Origin: DATJSN01 sp035504095
Lineage (GTDB): Bacteria > Planctomycetota > Phycisphaerae > WQYP01
Assembly (NCBI GenBank): GCA_035504095.1
Contig: DATJSN010000054.1
Location: 1-11,254, forward strand
DNA length: 11,254 nucleotides
Direction: 5' to 3'
The stretch's first letter is position 1. Every line of letters begins with the position of its first letter. Under the pieces are notes generated by a model. That model made no database searches and was not told the DNA's origin. It saw only the letters and a program-made list of their open reading frames with translations. The translations under genes were made by a program, and so were the position numbers. Below are positions 1 through 5,856 of this stretch, piece after piece.

Positions 1-842
1 GCCCCGCAATTGATTTGTTCCGTGAAACTGTTGGGCGATCCACATCCCATCGCCCATTTCATTTTACGAGAATTTGCCGCATAGGTTGCGGGGTCAGTTA
101 TCAGGCCTTGTTCTTTTTGCAGCGTAACAAGAATGAGTTTGGGGTTAATACCACTGGCAACAGCGGCATTATGAATGATTTGAGCCGCGGTATAACCACC
201 TTCTCTAAAATTTTGCAGGCCGGAATTGTATTTTTTAAAAAAGAGCTGAACGGCGTCAGCGCTCATCGCGTTGTCGTCAACATAAGATTGATCCGTATAA
301 CCAGCCATGTTGGGATTATTGGTTAGATTAACCAGATTAAATGGAGCGATATAAATAAACACAGGCTGACTGACTTCGAAACCATTATCCTGAACGTGAA
401 CGACCATCGTCTGCGGTCGGGCATCTTTACCACCCAATGTCGCCGCGGAAAAAGTAACGCTGGCATAACCATTCTGGTTTAGGGTCAGAACCATTTGGCT
501 CAGGAGATTATTCCCGCCGCCTTTGCCGGGATTCGAAGAGGAATAACCTGCCACAGAAAGTTGCAATTGTTTTCCCGCCGCGCCCGGCCCGACTGCTTTA
601 ATTTCCAATTTGGTTGTTTGCCGTGGTTGAGCTGAATAAGGGCCGCCGAAACAGGTCAGGATGTTGGGATAGCCCTGGGCCACGGAAAATGTGTACATCG
701 GTTTTTTTTGTTGAGTCTGGTCACCAGTTGCCGCAGATGCATTGGCCGGTTTTATCGCAGATCGTTGGACAATAAAGACCCAAATGCTATATGTGAGAAT
801 TACTAAAGCAAACAAATTAATAAATCTTTTTTGTTTGGTCAT
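1..842 (-). CDS. Exported protein with putative lysozyme-like domain (C-terminus cut by window edge)
   Basis: This gene is read from an ATG at 842-840 and stays open to the window edge, giving 280 residues and no stop. Residues 8-26 form a single hydrophobic segment after a short basic start (MTKQKR), so it is a signal peptide or membrane anchor. Residues about 56-166 look like a beta-rich, Ig-like extracellular region. From about 190 comes a helical domain with the pattern AAQIIHNAAVASGINPKLIL followed by VTLQKEQGLI (239-248). This resembles a lysozyme/lytic-transglycosylase-like module that I recall in exported proteins of Gram-positive and candidate-phylum bacteria; Glu244 of KEQ would be the candidate acid. 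Cell-wall cleavage is inference; it could be a wall-binding protein. The Shine-Dalgarno (AAAGG) is weak and lies inside a palindrome. The region is AT-richer than clpC. The gene is divergent from the methyltransferase gene. Confidence 0.8.
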   Translation of the reverse strand, partial: MTKQKRFINLFALVILTYSIWVFIVQRSAIKPANASAATGDQTQQKKPMYTFSVAQGYPNILTCFGGPYSAQPRQTTKLEIKAVGPGAAGKQLQLSVAGYSSSNPGKGGGNNLLSQMVLTLNQNGYASVTFSAATLGGKDARPQTMVVHVQDNGFEVSQPVFIYIAPFNLVNLTNNPNMAGYTDQSYVDDNAMSADAVQLFFKKYNSGLQNFREGGYTAAQIIHNAAVASGINPKLILVTLQKEQGLITDPATYAANSRKMKWAMGCGSPNSFTEQINCG

Positions 843-843
843 T

Positions 844-861
844 ACTTAAAAGCCTTTAAGT
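844..861. repeat. Perfect inverted repeat in the leader of the exported-protein gene
   Basis: ACTTAAA (844-850) and TTTAAGT (855-861) are perfect complements around a 4-bp centre. The repeat ends 2 bp before the start codon and includes the weak AAAGG ribosome-binding sequence. It could be a small mRNA hairpin that masks translation, or a protein-binding site. The stem is almost all A-T, so its stability is low. Confidence 0.4.
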
Positions 862-864
862 CTC

Positions 865-893
865 TTTATAAGCTATGGACCGCAATATATTAA
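865..893 (-). promoter_or_regulatory. Candidate sigma-70-type promoter of the exported-protein gene
   Basis: On the minus strand, TTAATA (893-888) and TATAAA (870-865) are separated by 17 bp, matching the consensus hexamers at 4/6 and 5/6. The likely transcription start falls about 15-20 nt before the ATG at 842. The region is AT-rich, so chance matches are possible. Confidence 0.4.
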
Positions 894-1034
894 CTTAGGA
901 ATTAATTCAGTGAAAATTGCCAAGGAGCGCGTCAAAAGACGACCGTGTCATAAAACCAGAATGTCGAGAGTAGAACGAGAAATAAAAATTAGCCCCCTAC
1001 CGCCCATGTTTCATCCCATTTAGACTATACGCTC

Positions 1035-1610
1035 ATGCGTCTGAATGATACATTGGTTGCCCATATCATCGGCACATTGTGGGTTGTCTGGATTATTTAT
1101 TGGATTATCAGCGCCTTTAATAACAAGAAAACCATTTACCGACAGAGCCAGTGGTTTCGATTGCCTTTTTTAATTGTTTTAATTGCCGTGTTTTACACAC
1201 TCGACCGTTATGAAAATCTCGATAAAGTTCTTTTCCGCGAAATGCTTTTTACTCAGCTTCTGGGCATAGCTCTGTGCGCGGGTGGGTTGGCGATAGCGGT
1301 ATGGGCAAGAATAGTTCTGGGAAGAAACTGGAGCGGCACTCCAACGATTAAAGAAAATCATGAATTAATCCAAAGCGGGCCCTATGCAATTGTACGCCAT
1401 CCTATTTATTTTGGGCTTATCATTGCCTTTCTGGGTACGGCCCTGGCGACTATTCCAACGCCTGCGGGTGTTTTGGATATGGCCGTTGTGATCGTGGCGT
1501 TATTTATAAAATCGCGGATGGAAGAAAAGCTAATGATGCAACAATTTCCTGAAGCGTATCCACAATATAAACAGCGGGTTACGGGAGGACTGCTGCCGTT
1601 CGTGCTATGA
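1035..1610 (+). CDS. Isoprenylcysteine carboxyl methyltransferase (ICMT/PEMT) family membrane protein
   Basis: This is a 191-residue integral membrane protein with hydrophobic segments near residues 7-27, 42-56, 72-96, 124-140 and 145-158. The C-terminal half carries the family signature: GPYAIVRHPIYFG (115-127), with Arg121-His122-Pro123 at the expected cofactor-binding position, then a Glu pair (163-164) and FPEAYPQYKQRV (171-182). Members use S-adenosylmethionine to methylate small or lipid-linked substrates at the membrane. Bacterial members are mostly uncharacterised, so the substrate cannot be named. The length of about 190 is normal. There is no clear Shine-Dalgarno before the ATG, but a later start would lose the first membrane segment. 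It stands 43 bp before the four-helix-bundle gene and is divergent from the exported-protein gene; no functional link is evident. Confidence 0.88.
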   Translation: MRLNDTLVAHIIGTLWVVWIIYWIISAFNNKKTIYRQSQWFRLPFLIVLIAVFYTLDRYENLDKVLFREMLFTQLLGIALCAGGLAIAVWARIVLGRNWSGTPTIKENHELIQSGPYAIVRHPIYFGLIIAFLGTALATIPTPAGVLDMAVVIVALFIKSRMEEKLMMQQFPEAYPQYKQRVTGGLLPFVL

Positions 1611-1635
1611 ATTTGACATTTGAGATTTGAGATTT
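1611..1635. repeat. Left inverted repeat flanking the four-helix-bundle gene (tandem ATTTGAG units)
   Basis: The DNA is built of 7-bp units of the type ATTTGAG/ATTTGAC repeated three to four times, starting directly after the stop of the methyltransferase gene. It matches the reverse complement of 2153-2177 at 23 of 25 positions. The two copies bracket the four-helix-bundle gene. Confidence 0.75.
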
Positions 1636-1653
1636 GAGATTGAAAGGATTTTT

Positions 1654-2148
1654 ATGACCTATGAGCGATTCGAGGATACGCCTGTATGGCAGGCGGCAGT
1701 TGCGCTAGCAGATACAGTTTTTAACCTCGTCGGGGATCGCGCATTTAGTTCTTTGGGCGATCTGCGCAATCAACTTCAGCGGGCCAGTCTTTCGATTTCC
1801 AACAATATCGCCGAAGGTTTTGAACGTGGCACAACGGCAGATTTTCTGACGTTTCTTTACATTGCCCGTGGATCAGCCGGAGAAGTTCGCTCTGCCCTGC
1901 GTTTTGCTCAATTACGTCCGGAATTAGCGCATCTGGAATCTAAGATTCCTGATTTAATCACACAGGCAGAATCAGTTTCCCGCCAGCTTCGAGGTTGGGC
2001 TAACAGCCTGCAAAATAGCGACATTCCGGGCCAAAGGCACCTGAACGCACGGACTCAACTGGAATATCGGCAGCGGCGCCGAACCGGAGCTTTTCTGGAG
2101 AAAATCCAACAAGCGCAATGCAGCGACAAAATATCTGAAGAGAAATAA
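1654..2148 (+). CDS. Four-helix-bundle protein (S23 / 23S rRNA intervening-sequence-encoded family)
   Basis: The gene encodes 164 residues from the ATG at 1654. That start has an AAAGGA ribosome-binding site about 5 nt upstream; a TTG start at 1627 is possible in frame but would read through the flanking repeat. The family pattern is clear: an N-terminal FEDTPVWQAA, then NQLQRASLSISNNIAEG (39-55), then FLTFLYIARGSAGEVRS (64-80), all in amphipathic helices. Family members include proteins encoded in insertions in 23S rRNA genes and the Avd accessory proteins of diversity-generating retroelements; most chromosomal copies have no known role. Neither a reverse transcriptase nor an rRNA gene is visible here. 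The basic tail after about residue 120 (GQRHLNAR onward) goes beyond the usual 115-125 residue core. AT-rich inverted repeats lie on both sides and purF converges 34 bp downstream. Confidence 0.87.
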   Translation: MTYERFEDTPVWQAAVALADTVFNLVGDRAFSSLGDLRNQLQRASLSISNNIAEGFERGTTADFLTFLYIARGSAGEVRSALRFAQLRPELAHLESKIPDLITQAESVSRQLRGWANSLQNSDIPGQRHLNARTQLEYRQRRRTGAFLEKIQQAQCSDKISEEK

Positions 2149-2178
2149 TTTGAAATTTCAAATCTCAAATTTCAAATT
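2147..2178. terminator. Candidate bidirectional terminator hairpin between convergent genes
   Basis: AATTTGAAATTT (2147-2158) and AAATTTCAAATT (2167-2178) are perfect 12-bp complements around an 8-nt loop. The hairpin overlaps the stop of the four-helix-bundle gene and ends 4 bp past the purF stop, the right place to separate convergent transcripts. Only two G-C pairs occur in the stem and there is no clean T-tract, so it may owe its existence to the repeat rather than to termination. Confidence 0.4.
2153..2177. repeat. Right inverted repeat flanking the four-helix-bundle gene
   Basis: This is the reverse-complement partner of 1611-1635, with 23 of 25 positions matching. It lies between the stops of the four-helix-bundle gene and purF. 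It also contains a perfect short palindrome with its left neighbour (TTTGAAATTTCAAA, 2149-2162). Confidence 0.75.
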
Positions 2179-2182
2179 CGTA

Positions 2183-3709
2183 TCACTCGAACATTTTCAT
2201 CTGATGGCGTTCGAGGCCGAACTTACTGACCGTGGTATCCACGGGAATTGGATATCGGCCGGACCAGCAGGCGGTGCAGTAATTTTCCTTCGGCTGGCTC
2301 AGGCAAGAGAGCATTCCTTCCAGGGAAAGATAATGCAGCGAATCGACCTCGATGAATTCCCGAATCTGTTCGACGGAACGTCCATTGGCGATCAGCTCGG
2401 TCGGGGTGGGAAAATCAATGCCGAAAAAACAAGGATGACGAATGGGCGGGCAGCTTACCCGCATATGGATTTCCTTGGCACCCGCACGGCGCAGGGCGAG
2501 AATTTTTCCGCGAGTCGTCGTGCCGCGGACGATGGAATCTTCCACCACGATCACGCGTTTGTCGCGAACAATTTCGGGAATCACAATCAACTTCATCTGA
2601 ACAGCCAGGTCGCGCATCTGCTGTGAAGGCTGAATGAAGGACCGGCCGACATAACGATTGGGAACGATTCCCTCTTCAAAGGGAATACCGCTTTGCTTGG
2701 AATAACCAAGCGCCGCGGAACGGCCGGAGTCGGGGATAGGAATGACGATGTCGGCGTCGACGGGGCTTTCAATGGCCAGTTGACAGCCCATTTTCTGCCG
2801 CACGCTCATCACGGTGTCGCCAAAAATGGTGCTGGCGGGATTGGCAAAATATACATGTTCAAAAGCGCAATATGCCGGGGTTTCCTTGACTTCCGTGAAA
2901 AACCGGCTGGAAAGTTGCGTTCCGCCAATTTCAATGGTGACAATTTCACCCGGTTCAATTTCCCTCACAAACGTCGCCTGGATGCTGGTCAGGGCGCAGG
3001 TTTCAGAAGCCACGCAATAGAAACCGTCCCTGGTCTTGCCAATGACCAGCGGGCGGAAACCCCACGGATCGCGGCAGGCTTCGATGCGATCCTTAAAGAG
3101 AAAGATCATGCTGAAGGCACCCTGCAGATGCCGCAATACATGCGCCAGTGGATCGGGTTTTTCCTGATGGGTTGGTTTGGCAAGCATATGAATGACGATT
3201 TCTGTATCACTGGTGGAATAGAATATGTGCCCATATTTTTGATATTCACTGCGCAGACGGGTGGCGTTGATCAGGTTGCCGTTGTGGGCCACGGCCACCT
3301 GCCCATCCACATATTCTTCGAGAATTGGCTGGGCATTGCATTTACGGTTGGAACCAGCCGTGGAATACCGCACATGGCCGATGGCCGCGTTTCCGTTGAG
3401 TTCACGTAGAACGTTTTTGTTGAATACTTCAGCTACCAGGCCCAGGCCGGTATGGCAGTTAATGTTCGTGCCATCAGTAGCCGCGATGCCCGCCGATTCC
3501 TGTCCGCGATGCTGCAAGGCATACAGGCCGTAATAGCAGCGTTCAACCGCATCAAGCGGGCCGGCGATGCCAAAAACACCGCATTTTTCTTTTTTTTCGT
3601 AATCGGTAAGGATGGAAAGAGGCAGGTCGGTATTACAGGGTGCGCATTGCGAGAGGCTCAATGATTTATCCGCCGGGCGACGGCCAGAGCCTGACGCGCC
3701 TGCTAGCAT
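2183..3709 (-). CDS. purF: Amidophosphoribosyltransferase (glutamine PRPP amidotransferase)
   Basis: PurF performs the first committed step of purine synthesis in the cytoplasm: PRPP plus glutamine gives 5-phosphoribosylamine, glutamate and pyrophosphate. The ATG at 3709 gives 508 residues and has GGAG 8 nt upstream; a TTG two codons earlier sits too close to that site. The N-terminal glutamine amidotransferase domain begins at the nucleophile Cys43 (CGVFGIAG) and includes HVRYSTAG, AHNGNLIN and DPWGFRP. The C-terminal phosphoribosyltransferase domain carries the PRPP loop VVEDSIVRGTT (about 388-398). Cys281, Cys427, Cys478 and Cys481 (AYCAFE, RHPC, YCTAC) sit where the B. subtilis-type enzyme holds its 4Fe-4S cluster, so this is the Fe-S form made as a propeptide precursor. 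The stretch of 42 residues before Cys43 is much longer than the 11 of B. subtilis. It has its own promoter and converges on the four-helix-bundle gene. Confidence 0.97.
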   Translation of the reverse strand: MLAGASGSGRRPADKSLSLSQCAPCNTDLPLSILTDYEKKEKCGVFGIAGPLDAVERCYYGLYALQHRGQESAGIAATDGTNINCHTGLGLVAEVFNKNVLRELNGNAAIGHVRYSTAGSNRKCNAQPILEEYVDGQVAVAHNGNLINATRLRSEYQKYGHIFYSTSDTEIVIHMLAKPTHQEKPDPLAHVLRHLQGAFSMIFLFKDRIEACRDPWGFRPLVIGKTRDGFYCVASETCALTSIQATFVREIEPGEIVTIEIGGTQLSSRFFTEVKETPAYCAFEHVYFANPASTIFGDTVMSVRQKMGCQLAIESPVDADIVIPIPDSGRSAALGYSKQSGIPFEEGIVPNRYVGRSFIQPSQQMRDLAVQMKLIVIPEIVRDKRVIVVEDSIVRGTTTRGKILALRRAGAKEIHMRVSCPPIRHPCFFGIDFPTPTELIANGRSVEQIREFIEVDSLHYLSLEGMLSCLSQPKENYCTACWSGRYPIPVDTTVSKFGLERHQMKMFE

Positions 3710-3745
3710 AAACAAGTCTCCACTTTGACCCGATCCATAAAGGTC

Positions 3746-3773
3746 ATTATACGCATCGAATGCGTCAGGTAAA
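3746..3773 (-). promoter_or_regulatory. purF promoter
   Basis: A perfect TATAAT lies on the minus strand at 3751-3746, with TTTACC (3773-3768) 16 bp upstream as a 4/6 match to TTGACA; TTTTAC at 17 bp is an alternative. The expected transcription start is about 25-30 nt before the ATG at 3709. A perfect palindrome fills most of the spacer. Confidence 0.65.
3751..3765. promoter_or_regulatory. Operator-like palindrome inside the purF promoter
   Basis: ACGCAT and ATGCGT are perfect 6-bp arms around CGA. The site runs from the first base of the TATAAT box back through the spacer, a classic place for a repressor to block RNA polymerase. The arm ACGCA recalls the outer bases of the E. coli PurR box, but the length is 15 rather than 16 and the central bases differ, so no known regulator can be assigned. 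Confidence 0.5.
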
Positions 3774-3805
3774 ACTGCTTGCGGCGAAGCCGCGAAGAAA
3801 AACGT

Positions 3806-3830
3806 TCACCACAGAGGAACCCAGAGAAAC
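3806..3830. repeat. CACAGAG-type intergenic repeat, degenerate copy
   Basis: The DNA reads TTCACCACAGAGGAAC followed by CCAGAGAAAC, two degenerate units of the ACCACAGAG/ACACAGAG type. I recall such short repeats scattered between genes in many bacterial genomes, often beside small accessory genes. Next to it (3850-3875) is AT-rich DNA of the same style as the repeats around the four-helix-bundle gene. No gene occupies 3716-3867. A short GC hairpin (3781-3793) lies between this repeat and the purF promoter. Confidence 0.4.
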
Positions 3831-3867
3831 TTTGAACCATAAAAATTTTAGATGAAATTCAAAATTT

Positions 3868-4551
3868 TCAAATTGGGCCGTTAGCCTCTGCTTGTTCTTT
3901 TGCCTGGGTCCGCTGAATCTGCAGGCTCTGTATTTGAGCTTCCTGTACGTCCAATTCATGTTTATACGCCTGTATCGCGTTGAAGTACAAATTCCAGACA
4001 TAGGATGTGTATTGAGCCTGCTGATCTTCCTGCTGCTGGAATTTTTCCAGTATGGCTTCCTCGTGCTTAATTGCCTGTTCGGTGGCCTGGGGGTGTTTTT
4101 GAGCCTGCAATAGAGCGTTGGACAACTCATTTTTTAAGATCGTGTATTGGGCCGACGAAAGCTGCTTATGATCCTTCTGCCATAGTTCGCATTGAGTGTC
4201 CAGGACCATCGCCTCATCCGCAATTGCCTCTTGCGCACCATTGGGCCGATTTGAATCCTGCAGCATGGCCAAGTACAACTCATGTTCCATGAACACATCT
4301 TGGGTTTGTGCCTGCCATGCCTGTGTAATCTGCGAGAGTGTCGACAGAGCGGCCTGGTCCCGTGCAATTGCCTGTTGCAATTTCTCCAGGACGACTTGGT
4401 CGCGGGCAATGGCCTGTTGCGTGGCATGAATCTGCTGCTCCAGTGCGTCGTAACCCGATGCGACGGCGACGCCGAGAGCGCGGTGCGTTGAAAGTGGAAA
4501 GCTGAGCATTAATGCGGCCGGGCAAACTGAAGAAGCTAAATTTTTTTGCAT
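3868..4551 (-). CDS. Predicted secreted glutamine-rich coiled-coil protein, function unknown
   Basis: I do not recognise the family. The 227-residue product starts at an ATG with GGAAGGA about 10 nt upstream and a TATAAT box further up. Residues 1-32 resemble a signal peptide (MQKN, then a hydrophobic stretch to about 20, with a possible cleavage after AVA near 31). Everything after residue 34 is helical, rich in Gln, Ala and Glu and nearly free of Pro and Gly, so it should form coiled coils. Two adjacent 14-residue repeats, QQAIARDQVVLEKL (45-58) and QQAIARDQAALSTL (59-72), share a core; EQAIKHEEAILEKF (158-171) is a diverged third copy. It follows the SPFH gene by 94 bp on the same strand. 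B. subtilis pairs an SPFH protein with the coiled-coil PspA, but this protein does not look like PspA and appears exported. Confidence 0.7.
   Translation of the reverse strand: MQKNLASSVCPAALMLSFPLSTHRALGVAVASGYDALEQQIHATQQAIARDQVVLEKLQQAIARDQAALSTLSQITQAWQAQTQDVFMEHELYLAMLQDSNRPNGAQEAIADEAMVLDTQCELWQKDHKQLSSAQYTILKNELSNALLQAQKHPQATEQAIKHEEAILEKFQQQEDQQAQYTSYVWNLYFNAIQAYKHELDVQEAQIQSLQIQRTQAKEQAEANGPI
4336..4419 (-). repeat. Tandem 42-bp coding repeat (two units)
   Basis: Positions 4378-4419 and 4336-4377 encode successive 14-residue units in the coiled-coil protein and match at about 30 of 42 bases. The unit is 14 codons, two heptads, so it preserves coiled-coil register. Confidence 0.7.
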
Positions 4552-4592
4552 AGCTTTGTTTCCTTCCGCTGGGAAACAGATGACGGAAAAAC

Positions 4593-4598
4593 ATTATA
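4593..4598 (-). promoter_or_regulatory. -10 box upstream of the coiled-coil gene
   Basis: A perfect TATAAT on the minus strand lies about 41 bp before the start at 4551. No good -35 hexamer is found 16-18 bp further upstream, so the promoter is uncertain. It suggests transcription independent of the SPFH gene. Confidence 0.4.
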
Positions 4599-4645
4599 AC
4601 CGAGCTGAGAAAATGAAGGATGTGTTGCGGAGAGCGTGCTTTAGA

Positions 4646-5734
4646 TTACTTAGGCACCGGCGGCGGCTGGTCGGGAAACGAAGTTTTGAGTTCGTTGACG
4701 CTGGTGGCTGGCGCCCATTCGGGCATGCCGTTCTTCCAGACCAGTGTATCGGGTTTAATATCGCCGGATTTAATTTTGGCGGTCAGGGTTACAATATCAA
4801 GTGGGCCGCTCTGAACGCCGTTCTGGGCGATGAAATATGAGTCGGCCTTAGGTACAGCCGGCGGAGTTCCGACGCTAGATCCCATGGCGGAAGCCATCTG
4901 ATTTCCGATGCCGATGCCTACGCCAAAACCAGCCCCGATGCCGGCCACGCCGCCGGGATTAGACGCAGCCTGCGGAATAGCGGTGGCCGCCTGGTAGCGG
5001 GTGTACTGATTCATATCGCCCAGAACGCCCATTTTGGCGCGGGTATCCATGGCCTGTTCGACTTCCGTTGGCAGGGAAATGTTTTCCACGTAAAACAGTG
5101 TGAGTTCAAGCCCCAACGAAGCCAGATCGGGTTTGACTTTTTCCAGGGCGGCTTTACTGAGTTTGTCATAATTACCGGCGAGTTCGAGGGCGGGAATTTG
5201 CGCCTGACCCAGGGCATCGGTAAAGCGCGCCACGATGGTGTCGCGAATCTGATCGGAAACCTGCGACGTTTCAAATACGGGGTTAGTGGCAAGCTGCTGG
5301 CGCAAGAAAACCGTCGGGTCGCTGATGTGCATCGCATAAGTGCCAAAAGCGCGGATGCGCACCACGCCAAACTCCTTGTCGCGCATCATTACGGGATTTG
5401 GTGTGCCCCATTTAAGATCGGTGAACTGCCGGGTGGCCAGGAAATATACCTCAGCCCGGAACGGGGAATCAAAACCATATTTCCAACCTTTGAGGGTGGC
5501 GAGAATGGGCATGTTCTGCGTGCTCAGTGTATACATGCCAGGTTGGAAAACGTCGGCGAGTTTACCTTCGTTGACGAACACGGCGGTCTGGCCTTCGCGG
5601 ACGGTGAGCTTAGCGCCCATCTTGATTTCATTGTTATAGCGCTCGAAGCGATATGCGAGGATGTCGCTCTGGGCTGGCTCGGTCCACTGGATAATGTCAA
5701 TAAACTCAGCGCGGGCCTTCTGAAAGAGACTCAT
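4646..5734 (-). CDS. SPFH-domain protein with C-terminal GYF_2 domain (YdjI-like, 'virion core protein' family)
   Basis: The 362-residue protein starts at an ATG with a strong GGGAGG ribosome-binding site 8 nt upstream. Residues 1-240 match the SPFH/Band-7 family often mislabelled virion core protein: IIQWTEP (14-20) near the start, REGQTAVFVNEGKL (46-59), GMYTLSTQNMP (66-76), then a helical part ending near MGVLGD (235-240). A Gly-rich linker (260-290) leads to a GYF_2-like domain at 299-349 (YFIAQNGVQSGPL; the segment ends with WKNGMPEWAP). It closes with a PPPVPK tail. In B. subtilis the homologue YdjI works with a PspA-type protein at the membrane under envelope stress; the GYF_2 part is thought to bind proline-rich peptides. 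There is no signal peptide, so it is cytoplasmic or peripheral to the membrane. It lies after the clpC terminator; no separate promoter could be placed. Confidence 0.88.
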   Translation of the reverse strand: MSLFQKARAEFIDIIQWTEPAQSDILAYRFERYNNEIKMGAKLTVREGQTAVFVNEGKLADVFQPGMYTLSTQNMPILATLKGWKYGFDSPFRAEVYFLATRQFTDLKWGTPNPVMMRDKEFGVVRIRAFGTYAMHISDPTVFLRQQLATNPVFETSQVSDQIRDTIVARFTDALGQAQIPALELAGNYDKLSKAALEKVKPDLASLGLELTLFYVENISLPTEVEQAMDTRAKMGVLGDMNQYTRYQAATAIPQAASNPGGVAGIGAGFGVGIGIGNQMASAMGSSVGTPPAVPKADSYFIAQNGVQSGPLDIVTLTAKIKSGDIKPDTLVWKNGMPEWAPATSVNELKTSFPDQPPPVPK

Positions 5735-5762
5735 GACATTTTCCTCCCAAAATTTAACGATT

Positions 5763-5799
5763 CAAAAAATGAAAAGCGGCGCACATTATGGCGCGCCGC
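5763..5799 (-). terminator. Intrinsic terminator after clpC
   Basis: Read on the minus strand, GCGGCGCGC (5799-5791) pairs with GTGCGCCGC (5784-5776) around a 6-nt loop, with one G-U pair, followed by TTTTCATTTTTT. Its position 58 bp after the clpC stop and the GC-rich stem with a T-tract are convincing. It lies only about 28 bp before the SPFH start, so any transcript of that gene from clpC must read through it. Confidence 0.8.
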
Positions 5800-5856
5800 A
5801 TATTTTATGAAAAGCCCTGTTGTTAAGCCCGGTTTTCAGGCCGAGCCCGGCATTTT

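Noticed and set aside
1026..1031. TATACG as a -10 box for the methyltransferase gene
   Set aside because: It is only a few bases before the start codon, leaving no room for a leader, and has no -35 partner.
1611..1642. Tandem ATTTGAG units as a CRISPR array
   Set aside because: The units are 7 bp with no spacers and no cas genes nearby.
1627..1653. Upstream TTG start for the four-helix-bundle gene
   Set aside because: It would translate the flanking repeat and lacks a ribosome-binding site, whereas the ATG at 1654 has AAAGGA and begins at the family's usual N-terminus.
1654..2148. Four-helix-bundle protein as Avd of a diversity-generating retroelement
   Set aside because: No reverse transcriptase, template repeat or variable repeat is visible in the window; the flanking repeats are not of that type.
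2693..3409. Long plus-strand open frame (238 codons)
   Set aside because: It is entirely antisense to purF and its composition mirrors the PurF codons; it has no recognisable domain.
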